The translations under genes were made by a program, and so were the position numbers. This document shows, in pieces, positions 6,809 to 13,985 of a stretch of 20,997 bases of DNA. Position 1 is the stretch's first letter, and each line of letters begins with the position of its first letter. The DNA is from Streptococcus parasanguinis (GTDB taxonomy: Bacteria; Bacillota; Bacilli; Lactobacillales; Streptococcaceae). The notes beneath the pieces are model-generated. The model was given only the letters and a program-made list of their open reading frames with translations. It searched no databases and had not been told where the DNA came from. The DNA is taken from contig JAGZZN010000033.1 of NCBI GenBank assembly GCA_018377375.1, positions 1-20,997 of the forward strand, in the 5' to 3' direction.

Positions 6809-7621
6809 ATGCATAAAAAGATGATCGCTCTAGATCTAGACGGCACTCTCTTAAATTCCGAAAGCAAATTGAGCGACTTTACCATTGATACGATAAAAAA
6901 AATTAGTGCTCTTGGCCATAAAGTCATTATTACAACAGGCCGCCCCTACCGTATGGCACATACCTATTACAAACAACTAGAGCTAGATACTCCGATGATC
7001 AATTTTAACGGCTCCCTTACGCATCTACCTGAGAAAAAATGGGCAGATGAACAATGTTTGACTTTAGATAAAAAATACCTGTTAGATATGGTCGCTAACC
7101 GAGACACTATCCAAGCGGACTTTATAGCAGGCGAATACCGCAATAAATTCTTTATTACCGATCCAAATGAGCACGTTGCAGATCCTAAATTATTCGGGAT
7201 TGAATCTTTCCAACCAGAAAATCAATTCAATCCCGAGCGGGTAACGAGCGACCCAAACTGTATTCTCTTTCAAACGAAAGCGGAAGACAAATATGCTCTG
7301 GCAGATGAAATGAATCGTCATTATGACTACAATCTGTCTATCAATACTTGGGGTGGTCCCTTAAATATTCTGGAATGCAATCCCAAAAATGTGACCAAAG
7401 CATCTGCTCTGACCTACCTTCTAGATAAACTCAATATGGATCAGAAGGATTTGATTGCCTTTGGAGACGAGCACAACGATACCGACATGCTAGCTCTCGC
7501 TGGTCATGGATACGCTATGAAAAATGCCAGCTCCGTCCTTCTCCCTTATGCAGACTCCGTCACAGATTTCACAAATAACGAAGATGGTGTCGCGCGCCAA
7601 CTCATTCAATTATTCTTATAA
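6809..7621 (+). CDS. Cof-type HAD-superfamily phosphatase
   Basis: This 270-residue cytoplasmic phosphatase of the Cof/YidA subfamily (HAD class IIB) probably hydrolyses phosphosugars, FMN or pyridoxal phosphate-like substrates. These enzymes are broad and the natural substrate is unknown. HAD motif I is DLDGT (residues 9-13, nucleophile Asp9 and acid/base Asp11), motif II is the Thr of ITTGRP, and motif IV is GDEHND (219-224), which holds magnesium. The large middle segment is the C2 cap. The ATG has AAAGGA eight bases upstream. The gene has its own promoter and terminator. It lies next to the purine permease and the alcohol dehydrogenase, an order also seen in pneumococcus, but this does not reveal a shared pathway. 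Confidence 0.9.
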   Translation: MHKKMIALDLDGTLLNSESKLSDFTIDTIKKISALGHKVIITTGRPYRMAHTYYKQLELDTPMINFNGSLTHLPEKKWADEQCLTLDKKYLLDMVANRDTIQADFIAGEYRNKFFITDPNEHVADPKLFGIESFQPENQFNPERVTSDPNCILFQTKAEDKYALADEMNRHYDYNLSINTWGGPLNILECNPKNVTKASALTYLLDKLNMDQKDLIAFGDEHNDTDMLALAGHGYAMKNASSVLLPYADSVTDFTNNEDGVARQLIQLFL

Positions 7622-7628
7622 TAGGAAC

Positions 7629-7657
7629 AGACATGAGCTATCCCCTCATGTCTTTTT
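7629..7657 (+). terminator. Intrinsic terminator after the HAD phosphatase gene
   Basis: A 9-bp stem (AGACATGAG at 7629-7637, CTCATGTCT at 7645-7653) is followed by a T-run on the plus strand, seven bases after the stop. Confidence 0.88.
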
Positions 7658-7713
7658 CTGCGCCAAATCCTTAATCGGTTAATCAATACCGCCCTTTTTT
7701 TCCATTTTTTTCA

Positions 7714-7742
7714 TTGCCTCGTCATCTAGTTTGTGATATTAT
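7714..7742 (+). promoter_or_regulatory. Promoter of the alcohol dehydrogenase gene
   Basis: TTGCCT (7714-7719) and TATTAT (7737-7742) are separated by exactly 17 bases, with TGA just before the -10 making it an extended element. The expected start is near 7749, leaving a leader of about 63 bases. Confidence 0.75.
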
Positions 7743-7748
7743 TAACAT
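7731..7748 (+). promoter_or_regulatory. Candidate Rex operator over the -10 box
   Basis: TTGTGATATTATTAACAT matches the Rex palindrome TTGTGAWnnnnWTCACAA except at two positions in the right half. It fully covers the -10 hexamer, so Rex bound at low NADH would block RNA polymerase. Rex control of alcohol dehydrogenases is well known in Gram-positive bacteria; this particular site is inferred. Confidence 0.5.
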
Positions 7749-7756
7749 AGTTATTA

Positions 7757-7770
7757 AAGAAGCGCTTTCA
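7757..7770 (+). promoter_or_regulatory. Candidate cre (CcpA) site
   Basis: AAGAAGCGCTTTCA matches 11 of 14 positions of the symmetric cre TGAAAGCGCTTTCA, with the whole right half perfect. It lies just downstream of the predicted transcription start, a position where bound CcpA normally represses. Confidence 0.55.
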
Positions 7771-7811
7771 AAAATTCTAAACCGCTTCTCGTTCACTTAA
7801 GGAGGAACAAA

Positions 7812-8834
7812 ATGAAAGCTGTTGTTGTAAATCCAGAAGGTACTGGTGTTGAAATCGTTGCAAACAAAGACATGCGTCCACTTGAAACAGGGGAAGCACT
7901 TGTTCAAATCGAATACTGTGGTGTCTGCCACACTGACTTGCACGTTGCTCACGGGGACTTCGGTAAAGTTCCAGGCCGTGTTCTTGGACACGAAGGAATC
8001 GGTATTGTGAAAGAAGTTGCTCCAGATGTCAAGAGCCTAAAAGTTGGGGATCGTGTCAGTGTCGCATGGTTCTTCGAGGGATGTGGAACTTGTGAATACT
8101 GTACAACTGGTCGTGAAACTCTTTGCCGTACTGTAAAAAATGCTGGTTACTCTGTTGATGGAGGGATGGCTGAACAATGTATCGTTACTGCAGATTACGC
8201 AGTGAAAGTACCTGAAGGATTAGATCCAGCCCAAGCATCTTCTATTACGTGTGCAGGTGTTACCACTTATAAAGCCATCAAAGAAGCCAAAGCTGAACCA
8301 GGACAATGGATTGTTATCTATGGAGCTGGTGGACTAGGAAACTTGGCTGTTCAATATGCTAAGAAAGTCTTCAACGCACATGTCATCGCTGTCGATATCA
8401 ACAATGATAAACTAGAATTGGCGAAAGAAGTTGGTGCAGACTTTGTCATCAACGGTCGCGAAGTTGAAGATGTCCCAGGATTGATTAAAGAAAAAACAAA
8501 TGGTGGAGCTCACTCTGCTGTCGTAACAGCTGTTTCTAAAGTAGCTTTCAACCAAGCAGTAGATTCTGTTCGTGCAGGTGGCCGCATTGTCGCAGTTGGT
8601 CTTCCTTCTGAAATGATGGACCTCAGCATTGTGAAAACTGTATTAGATGGTATCCAAGTCATTGGTTCTCTTGTAGGAACTCGTAAAGACTTGGAAGAAG
8701 CCTTCCAATTTGGCGCAGAAGGTTTGGTAGTGCCAGTCGTTCAAAAACGTCCAGTAGAAGATGCTGTCAAAGTCTTTGACGAAATGGAAGCTGGAACCAT
8801 TCAAGGACGTATGGTACTTGACTTTACAAACTAA
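7812..8834 (+). CDS. adhP: Zinc-dependent alcohol dehydrogenase (AdhP type)
   Basis: This 340-residue medium-chain, zinc, NAD-dependent alcohol dehydrogenase interconverts ethanol or other primary alcohols with aldehydes in the cytoplasm, here most likely reoxidising NADH. The catalytic zinc ligands are visible as Cys39 (GVCHTD), His60-Glu61 (GHE) and Cys147. The structural zinc is held by Cys91, Cys94, Cys97 and Cys105. The dinucleotide-binding loop GAGGLG is at 171-176. The length is normal for AdhP. AAGGAGG lies six bases before the ATG. The gene stands alone between a strong regulated promoter and a strong terminator, directly upstream of the mannose PTS operon. Confidence 0.95.
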   Translation: MKAVVVNPEGTGVEIVANKDMRPLETGEALVQIEYCGVCHTDLHVAHGDFGKVPGRVLGHEGIGIVKEVAPDVKSLKVGDRVSVAWFFEGCGTCEYCTTGRETLCRTVKNAGYSVDGGMAEQCIVTADYAVKVPEGLDPAQASSITCAGVTTYKAIKEAKAEPGQWIVIYGAGGLGNLAVQYAKKVFNAHVIAVDINNDKLELAKEVGADFVINGREVEDVPGLIKEKTNGGAHSAVVTAVSKVAFNQAVDSVRAGGRIVAVGLPSEMMDLSIVKTVLDGIQVIGSLVGTRKDLEEAFQFGAEGLVVPVVQKRPVEDAVKVFDEMEAGTIQGRMVLDFTN

Positions 8835-8851
8835 ACAACTGAACCTACAGG

Positions 8852-8876
8852 ACTAGCCCAGTTGGGCTAGTCTTTT
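8852..8876 (+). terminator. Intrinsic terminator after adhP
   Basis: A 9-bp stem (ACTAGCCCA at 8852-8860, TGGGCTAGT at 8863-8871) with a two-base GT between the arms is followed by CTTTTT, 17 bases after the stop. Confidence 0.88.
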
Positions 8877-9207
8877 TGAGTGCTCTCAATCACTCTTATT
8901 TACAATTTATTATATATTTATTTTTGTTTTCGAGAATATCGTTTGATTCTCGGAATCTTTTCATTGAGAACAAAATCCTATAAAACATATCTATTATTGA
9001 TTTTTTAAGCATCAACAAGTAATAAACAAAATTCATTCAAGAGCATTCTTTTTCTATCTAACGATAATTTAATATAATAAATCGATGTTTTTACATCGAG
9101 ATTTTGATAGAAAAATTGACTTAAGTGTGGAAACGATTTATAATAAAGTAGCTTAAAGTTTTCTTAAACTGAAAGTCAAACAAATTTTATAAGGAGGAAT
9201 GTCAATA
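8877..9207 (+). promoter_or_regulatory. AT-rich regulatory region upstream of the mannose PTS operon
   Basis: No gene is seen. The stretch is very AT-rich and holds two inverted repeats upstream of the main promoter: CGAGAAT/ATTCTCG (8931-8937 with 8946-8952, eight-base gap) and TCGATGT/ACATCGA (9082-9088 with 9093-9099, four-base gap), the latter ending 16 bases before the -35. A second TATAAT at 9073-9078 lacks a good -35. The inverted repeats could be operators or transcript hairpins; I cannot name a binding protein. Confidence 0.5.
9116..9144 (+). promoter_or_regulatory. Main promoter of manLMN with embedded cre-like site
   Basis: TTGACT (9116-9121) and TATAAT (9139-9144) are 17 bases apart, very near the consensus. 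TGGAAACGATTTAT (9128-9141), between and overlapping the -10, has the CcpA cre core AANCGNT but a weak right end. The expected start is near 9151, giving a leader of about 57 bases. Confidence 0.8.
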
Positions 9208-10197
9208 ATGAGTATTGGTATCATTATTGCTAGCCACGGTGAATTTGCAGCTGGAATCCACCAATCCGGCTCGATGATCTTTGGGGATCAAGAGAAAGTT
9301 CAAGTGGTTACGTTCATGCCAAGCGAAGGCCCGGATGATCTCTATGCTAAATTTAATGCAGCTGTTGCCGCATTTGATGCAGAAGATGAAGTCTTGGTTT
9401 TGGCTGACCTTTGGAGTGGTTCTCCATTTAACCAAGCAAGTCGCGTCATGGGAGAAAATCCAGATCGTAAATTTGCGATCATTACAGGATTAAACCTTCC
9501 GATGTTGATTCAAGCTTATACAGAACGTTTGATGGATGCAAATGCCGGCGTTGATAAAGTCGCTGCAAACATCATTAAGGAAGCAAAAGACGGTGTCAAA
9601 GCTCTTCCAGAAGAATTGAATCCTGTTGAAGAAGCTAGTACAGCCGCTGCTGCTCCTGTAGCCCAAGCTGCTATTCCAGAAGGAACAGTTATCGGAGATG
9701 GAAAACTCAAGATTAACCTTGCCCGCTTAGATACACGTCTTCTTCATGGACAAGTCGCAACTGCTTGGACACCTGATTCAAAAGCCGATCGGATCATTGT
9801 TGCTTCAGATTCTGTTGCCAAAGATGAACTCCGTAAGGAATTGATCAAACAAGCGGCACCAAATGGTGTGAAAGCAAACGTTGTCCCAATTCAAAAATTG
9901 ATCGACGTTGCAAAAGATCCACGTTTTGGAAATACCCATGCTTTGATCTTATTTGAAACACCCCAAGATGCTCTTCGCGCCATCGAAGGTGGTGTTCCGA
10001 TTAAAACCTTGAACGTTGGTTCAATGGCCCACTCAACTGGTAAAACCATGGTGAACAATGTGTTGTCAATGGATAAAGATGACGTGGCTACATTTGAAAA
10101 AATGCGTGATCTTGGAGTAGAATTTGACGTCCGTAAAGTGCCAAATGACTCTAAGAAAGATTTGTTTGACTTAATTAACAAAGCTAACGTTCAATAA
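9208..10197 (+). CDS. manL: Mannose/glucose PTS subunit IIAB
   Basis: This 329-residue cytoplasmic protein receives phosphate from HPr and passes it to incoming hexose through the IIC-IID channel. In streptococci this PTS carries glucose, mannose, glucosamine and 2-deoxyglucose, and it influences catabolite control. IIA occupies residues 1 to about 130, with phospho-His10 in ASHGEF. An Ala/Pro-rich linker (about 138-160) leads to IIB, with phospho-His180 in DTRLLHGQV. I start at the ATG at 9208, ten bases after AGGAGG. The ATG at 9199 is only one base from it and cannot be the start. It is the first gene of manLMN, 27 bases before manM. Confidence 0.96.
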   Translation: MSIGIIIASHGEFAAGIHQSGSMIFGDQEKVQVVTFMPSEGPDDLYAKFNAAVAAFDAEDEVLVLADLWSGSPFNQASRVMGENPDRKFAIITGLNLPMLIQAYTERLMDANAGVDKVAANIIKEAKDGVKALPEELNPVEEASTAAAAPVAQAAIPEGTVIGDGKLKINLARLDTRLLHGQVATAWTPDSKADRIIVASDSVAKDELRKELIKQAAPNGVKANVVPIQKLIDVAKDPRFGNTHALILFETPQDALRAIEGGVPIKTLNVGSMAHSTGKTMVNNVLSMDKDDVATFEKMRDLGVEFDVRKVPNDSKKDLFDLINKANVQ

Positions 10198-10224
10198 TCG
10201 ATTACTTACGAAAGGATTTTAAAC

Positions 10225-11028
10225 ATGTCTATTATTTCTATGGTATTAGTGGTCGTTGTTGCCTTCTTAGCAGGTCTTGAAGGTATCCTTGACCAATTCC
10301 AATTCCACCAACCCCTTGTTGCTTGTACCTTAATCGGTTTGGTAACAGGTAATTTGACTGCTGGCATTATGCTTGGTGGTTCACTTCAATTTATTGCACT
10401 TGGCTGGGCAAACATTGGTGCCGCAGTTGCACCCGATGCTGCCCTTGCATCTGTCGCTGCTGCCATCATCATGGTACTTGGGGGAGACTTCAGTACAAAA
10501 GGAATCGCTGTCGCTCAAGGTGTCGCTATTCCACTTGCAGTTGCTGGTCTTTTCTTGACCATGATCGTCCGTACCCTTTCCGTTGGTTTGGTTCACACTG
10601 CCGACGCTGCTGCTAGAAAAGGGGATATCAAAGGTGTAGAACGCGCTCACTTTGTGGCCCTTCTTCTTCAAGGTCTTCGTATCGCCATTCCTGCAGCCCT
10701 CTTGTTGATGATTCCTGCTGAAACTGTCAAAACTGCTCTTGAACAAATGCCAAAATGGCTCTCTGATGGAATGCAAATCGGTGGTGGTATGGTTGTAGCC
10801 GTTGGTTATGCCATGGTTATCAACATGATGGCGAGCCGTGAAGTATGGCCATTCTTTGCCATTGGTTTTGCTCTTGCAGCCGTTAGCCAATTAACTTTGA
10901 TCGCTCTTGGAGCAATTGGTGTTGCCCTTGCCTTGATCTACCTTACTCTTTCTAAGAAAGGTGGCAATGGAGGTGGCGGAGCCGCTACTTCTAACGATCC
11001 AATCGGCGACATTCTCGAAGACTATTAA
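10225..11028 (+). CDS. manM: Mannose PTS subunit IIC
   Basis: This 267-residue membrane subunit forms, with IID, the sugar channel of the Man-family PTS. The sequence is hydrophobic throughout. It starts with MVLVVVVAFLAGLEGILDQ, which contains the family GLxGILDQFQFHQP turn, and continues with GNLTAGIMLGGSLQFIALGWANIGAAVAPD, a typical EIIC signature, and several later helices. The C-terminus has a flexible Gly-rich tail (GGNGGGG). AAAGGA lies upstream of the ATG, and manN begins 18 bases after the stop. The related lactococcal and listerial IIC-IID complexes are receptors for class IIa bacteriocins, which may hold here too. Confidence 0.95.
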   Translation: MSIISMVLVVVVAFLAGLEGILDQFQFHQPLVACTLIGLVTGNLTAGIMLGGSLQFIALGWANIGAAVAPDAALASVAAAIIMVLGGDFSTKGIAVAQGVAIPLAVAGLFLTMIVRTLSVGLVHTADAAARKGDIKGVERAHFVALLLQGLRIAIPAALLLMIPAETVKTALEQMPKWLSDGMQIGGGMVVAVGYAMVINMMASREVWPFFAIGFALAAVSQLTLIALGAIGVALALIYLTLSKKGGNGGGGAATSNDPIGDILEDY

Positions 11029-11046
11029 GAAAGGTGTGACACTATC

Positions 11047-11997
11047 ATGACTGAAAAATTACAATTATCTAAATCAGATCGTCAAAAAGTTTGGTGGCGT
11101 TCAACCTTCTTGCAAGGTTCTTGGAACTATGAACGGATGCAAAACTTGGGTTGGGCTTACTCATTGATCCCAGCTATCAAAAAACTCTACACGAAGAAAG
11201 AAGACCAAGCGGCCGCTCTTGAGCGTCACATGGAATTCTTTAACACTCACCCATACGTTGCCGCTCCTATCATCGGGGTAACACTTGCTCTTGAAGAAGA
11301 AAGAGCAAACGGTGCTGCTATTGACGATGCTGCCATCCAAGGGGTTAAAATTGGTATGATGGGTCCTTTGGCGGGTATCGGAGATCCAGTCTTCTGGTTT
11401 ACAGTACGTCCTATCCTTGGTGCCCTTGGTGCGTCACTTGCTGCGTCTGGTAACATCCTTGGCCCACTCATCTTCTTTATTGCATGGAATGCGATTCGTA
11501 TGGCCTTCTTGTGGTACACGCAAGAACTTGGTTACAAAGCAGGTTCCGAAATTACTAAAGATATGTCTGGTGGGATCTTGCAAGACATCACTAAAGGGGC
11601 TTCTATCCTTGGGATGTTCATCCTCGCTGTCTTGGTAGAACGTTGGGTATCTATTAAATTCGTCTTCAATGTTTCTTCTGTCAAATTAGACGATAAAGCC
11701 TTTATCCATTGGGATAAACTAGTTGATCTCTCTAAAGCAGGAAACTTAAAAGACGTCCAAGAATCCGTTAACAACGGTATTCAATCAGCATTTAATCAAG
11801 TTGGTTCAGGCCTATCTCAAACACCTGAAAAAGTTACAACTTTCCAACAAAACTTGGATTCATTGATTCCTGGTTTGATGGGATTGCTTCTTACTTTTGC
11901 TTGTATGTGGTTGTTGAAGAAAAAAGTATCTCCAATCACCATCATCATCGCCCTCTTTGTAATCGGTGTATTAGCACACGTTGCTGGCTTGATGTAA
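11047..11997 (+). CDS. manN: Mannose PTS subunit IID
   Basis: This 316-residue membrane-associated subunit is the partner of IIC. The N-terminal half, with FLQGSWNYERMQNLGWAYS, the HPYVAAPIIGVTLALEE helix and MMGPLAGIGDPVFWFTVRP, is strongly conserved in the family. The C-terminal part has membrane helices ending in LLTFACMWLLKKK and a final hydrophobic segment. Residues from about 205 to 270 (SSVKLDDKAFIHWD through TPEKVTTFQQNLD) form a polar region between helices, longer than I recall for other streptococcal ManN (about 303 residues in total). AAAGGTG precedes the ATG. A strong terminator follows 13 bases after the stop. Confidence 0.95.
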   Translation: MTEKLQLSKSDRQKVWWRSTFLQGSWNYERMQNLGWAYSLIPAIKKLYTKKEDQAAALERHMEFFNTHPYVAAPIIGVTLALEEERANGAAIDDAAIQGVKIGMMGPLAGIGDPVFWFTVRPILGALGASLAASGNILGPLIFFIAWNAIRMAFLWYTQELGYKAGSEITKDMSGGILQDITKGASILGMFILAVLVERWVSIKFVFNVSSVKLDDKAFIHWDKLVDLSKAGNLKDVQESVNNGIQSAFNQVGSGLSQTPEKVTTFQQNLDSLIPGLMGLLLTFACMWLLKKKVSPITIIIALFVIGVLAHVAGLM

Positions 11998-12010
11998 GCA
12001 AAGATCAACT

Positions 12011-12036
12011 AAAAAGAAGGTTTCGGCCTTCTTTTT
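12011..12036 (+). terminator. Intrinsic terminator after manN
   Basis: A 10-bp perfect stem (AAAAAGAAGG at 12011-12020, complement 12027-12036) with a TTTCGG loop contains its own T-run. The downstream gene's -10 begins only eight bases later. Confidence 0.9.
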
Positions 12037-12040
12037 ATTA

Positions 12041-12049
12041 TGATATAAT
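12041..12049 (+). promoter_or_regulatory. Extended -10 promoter of the DUF956 gene
   Basis: TGATATAAT (hexamer 12044-12049) lies directly after the manN terminator, with no good -35 because that position is inside the terminator stem. The expected start is about 22 bases before the ATG. Confidence 0.65.
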
Positions 12050-12077
12050 GGAGTGAACAGCAATACAGGAGGATCTC

Positions 12078-12446
12078 ATGGCTCAATCATTGAATAAAAC
12101 CGTTGAATTCCATACTACAGGGGTTTCTTACCTTGGAGTGGGGGGAAAGGTTGGAAAAATCCTAGTCGGGAATGCCGCTTTTGAATTTTATGCGGATGCA
12201 AATGTTGAAGACTACATCCAAATTCCCTGGCAAGAAATCGAGCGAATCGGAGCCAATGTATCCGGACGTAAAATTAGCCGCCATTTTGAAATCTATACTA
12301 GAGAATCAAAATTTCTCTTTGCTTCAAAAGACTCTGGAAAAATTTTAAAGATTGCTCGGGAACATCTAGGAAATGATAAAATTGTCAAACTTCCTACGTT
12401 GATCCAAATCATCACGGCTAAAATTAAAAATCTATTTGCAAAATAG
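12078..12446 (+). CDS. manO: DUF956 family protein (ManO) linked to mannose PTS
   Basis: This 122-residue protein belongs to DUF956, a family found almost only beside Man-type PTS genes. Its function was long described only as regulatory, and the exact role in streptococci is not certain. It shows a repeated beta-strand pattern without membrane segments: N-terminal VEFHTTGVSYLGVGGKVGKILVG, then DYIQIPWQEIERIGANVSGRK and FEIYTRESKFLFASKDSGKILK. This resembles a small PH-like or beta-barrel domain. AGGAGGA lies four bases before the ATG. The gene has its own promoter after the manN terminator, so it can be expressed separately from manLMN. Its last codons contain the -35 of the serS promoter. 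Confidence 0.88.
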   Translation: MAQSLNKTVEFHTTGVSYLGVGGKVGKILVGNAAFEFYADANVEDYIQIPWQEIERIGANVSGRKISRHFEIYTRESKFLFASKDSGKILKIAREHLGNDKIVKLPTLIQIITAKIKNLFAK

Positions 12447-12464
12447 GATCTTTTCTTGTATAAT
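12436..12464 (+). promoter_or_regulatory. Promoter of the serS T-box transcript
   Basis: TTGCAA (12436-12441) and TATAAT (12459-12464) are separated by exactly 17 bases. The -35 lies in the last codons of the DUF956 gene. The expected start near 12471 coincides with the first base of T-box stem I. Confidence 0.8.
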
Positions 12465-12470
12465 AGACGC

Positions 12471-12650
12471 AAACGGATAAGTAAGTTAAGAGGCTCTTTC
12501 AGAAAGTCTGCGGTTGCTGCGAGCAGATAGAAACTTTAATTGAAATTCTACCGTTTAGTTAAAATACAATATTAAATCAAGTGCACACCTGTGAAGTTGG
12601 ATGGAACCGTGGCTTTGCCACTCCAACACTGTAACAGGTGTGTTTTTTGT
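12471..12650 (+). ncRNA. T-box riboswitch of serS
   Basis: This leader senses uncharged tRNA-Ser and controls readthrough into serS. Stem I is closed by AAACGG (12471-12476) and CCGTTT (12551-12556). Its distal part, AGAAAGTCTGCGGTTGCTGCGAG, matches the usual T-box AG-bulge and GGTTG loop. The likely specifier is TCT (12547-12549, serine), followed by A and then the closing stem. The T-box core TGGAACCGTGG starts at 12602. The terminator is three-part: CACACCTGT/ACAGGTGTG (12584-12592 with 12634-12642), GTTGGA/TCCAAC and GTGGC/GCCAC, ending in six Ts (12643-12648). The core base N in TGGN is A. Confidence 0.88.
12584..12648 (+). terminator. T-box controlled terminator before serS
   Basis: An outer 9-bp stem (12584-12592 with 12634-12642), a middle stem GTTGGA/TCCAAC (12596-12601 with 12622-12627) and an inner stem GTGGC/GCCAC (12609-12613 with 12617-12621) are followed by TTTTTT. 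The T-box core is inside the hairpin, so tRNA binding and terminator formation exclude each other. Confidence 0.85.
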
Positions 12651-12663
12651 TAAAGGAGAAGCT

Positions 12664-13941
12664 ATGTTAGATATTAAACGGATTCGTACAGACTTTGATG
12701 CGGTTGCTAAAAAATTGGCAACACGTGGCGTAGATGCAGCTATTTTGAATGAAATGAAAGAAATCGATGCCAAACGTCGAGACATCTTAGTCAAAGTAGA
12801 AAATCTCAAAGCAGAGCGTAATACTGTATCTGCTGAAATCGCACAAGCTAAACGCAACAAGGAAAATGCAGATGATAAGATTGCTGCGATGCAAACCCTC
12901 TCTGCTGAAGTCAAAGCCCTGGATACAGAATTGGCTGAAATCGATGCGAAATTGACTGAATTCACCACTACCCTTCCAAACATCCCTGCTGACAGTGTCC
13001 CTGTTGGAGCAGATGAGGATGACAACGTTGAGGTTCGCCGTTGGGGAACACCTCGCGAATTTGGCTTTGAACCAAAAGCTCACTGGGATTTAGGAGAAGA
13101 CCTTGATATCCTTGACTGGGAACGCGGGGCTAAAGTCACTGGTGCTCGTTTCCTCTTCTACAAAGGACTTGGAGCTCGCTTAGAACGTGCTATCTACAAC
13201 TTCATGTTGGACGAACATGGCAAGGAAGGCTACACTGAAGTCATCCCTCCTTACATGGTCAACCATGATTCTATGTTTGGTACTGGTCAGTATCCAAAAT
13301 TCAAGGAAGATACTTTTGAACTTAGCGATACCAATTATGTCCTCATTCCAACAGCTGAAGTTCCTTTGACAAACTACTATCGCGATGAAATTCTTGATGG
13401 GAAAGATCTTCCAATCTACTTCACCGCTATGAGTCCATCTTTCCGTTCAGAAGCTGGTTCAGCCGGTCGTGATACCCGTGGCTTGATCCGTTTGCACCAA
13501 TTCCATAAGGTTGAAATGGTGAAATTTGCCAAACCAGAAGATTCATATGATGAATTGGAAAAAATGGTTGTCAATGCTGAAAATATCCTTCAAAAACTGA
13601 ACCTTCCATACCGTGTAGTAGCTCTCTCAACGGGAGACATGGGCTTCTCAGCTGCCAAGACTTATGACTTGGAAGTATGGATTCCAGCGCAAAACACCTA
13701 CCGTGAAATCTCAAGCTGTTCCAATACAGAAGATTTCCAAGCTCGCCGTGCGCAAATCCGCTACCGTGATGAAGCAGATGGCAAGGTAAAACTCCTTCAC
13801 ACTTTGAACGGTTCTGGATTGGCAGTCGGACGTACCGTCGCTGCTATTCTTGAAAACTACCAAAACGAAGACGGTTCTGTGACCATTCCAGAAGTCCTTC
13901 GCCCATACATGGGTGGTGCAGAAGTCATCGCACCAAAATAA
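12664..13941 (+). CDS. serS: Serine--tRNA ligase
   Basis: This 425-residue class II aminoacyl-tRNA synthetase charges tRNA-Ser (and tRNA-Sec where present). The N-terminal MLDIKRIRTDFDAVAKKLATRG and the long charged helical arm (about residues 25-105) are the tRNA-binding coiled coil. The catalytic core shows PTAEVPLTN, motif 2 FRSEAGSAGRDTRGLIRLHQF and motif 3 GSGLAVGRTVAAILENYQ. I start at the ATG at 12664 after AAAGGAG. A longer reading back to 12601 would run through the T-box terminator and is not coding. The enzyme is monocistronic and under T-box control. Confidence 0.97.
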   Translation: MLDIKRIRTDFDAVAKKLATRGVDAAILNEMKEIDAKRRDILVKVENLKAERNTVSAEIAQAKRNKENADDKIAAMQTLSAEVKALDTELAEIDAKLTEFTTTLPNIPADSVPVGADEDDNVEVRRWGTPREFGFEPKAHWDLGEDLDILDWERGAKVTGARFLFYKGLGARLERAIYNFMLDEHGKEGYTEVIPPYMVNHDSMFGTGQYPKFKEDTFELSDTNYVLIPTAEVPLTNYYRDEILDGKDLPIYFTAMSPSFRSEAGSAGRDTRGLIRLHQFHKVEMVKFAKPEDSYDELEKMVVNAENILQKLNLPYRVVALSTGDMGFSAAKTYDLEVWIPAQNTYREISSCSNTEDFQARRAQIRYRDEADGKVKLLHTLNGSGLAVGRTVAAILENYQNEDGSVTIPEVLRPYMGGAEVIAPK

Positions 13942-13946
13942 AGTTT

Positions 13947-13985
13947 AAAAAAACTGAGTCTTGCAATTTGCAAGCTCAGTTTTTT
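13947..13985. terminator. Bidirectional terminator between serS and accA
   Basis: AAAAAACTGAG (13947-13957) pairs with CTCAGTTTTTT (13975-13985), and an inner CTTGCA/TGCAAG extends the stem. T-runs exist in both orientations, so it ends serS on the plus strand and the FASII operon on the minus strand. The accA stop codon lies at its edge. Confidence 0.9.

Noticed and set aside
10381..10890. 169-codon open frame antisense to manM
   Set aside because: It is a shadow of a hydrophobic gene read in reverse. It has no start signal, a composition full of His, Ser, Asn and Lys, and manM itself is unmistakable.
12601..12663. N-terminal extension of serS by 21 codons
   Set aside because: This stretch is the T-box core and terminator. 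The ATG at 12664 has an AAAGGAG and the family N-terminus.
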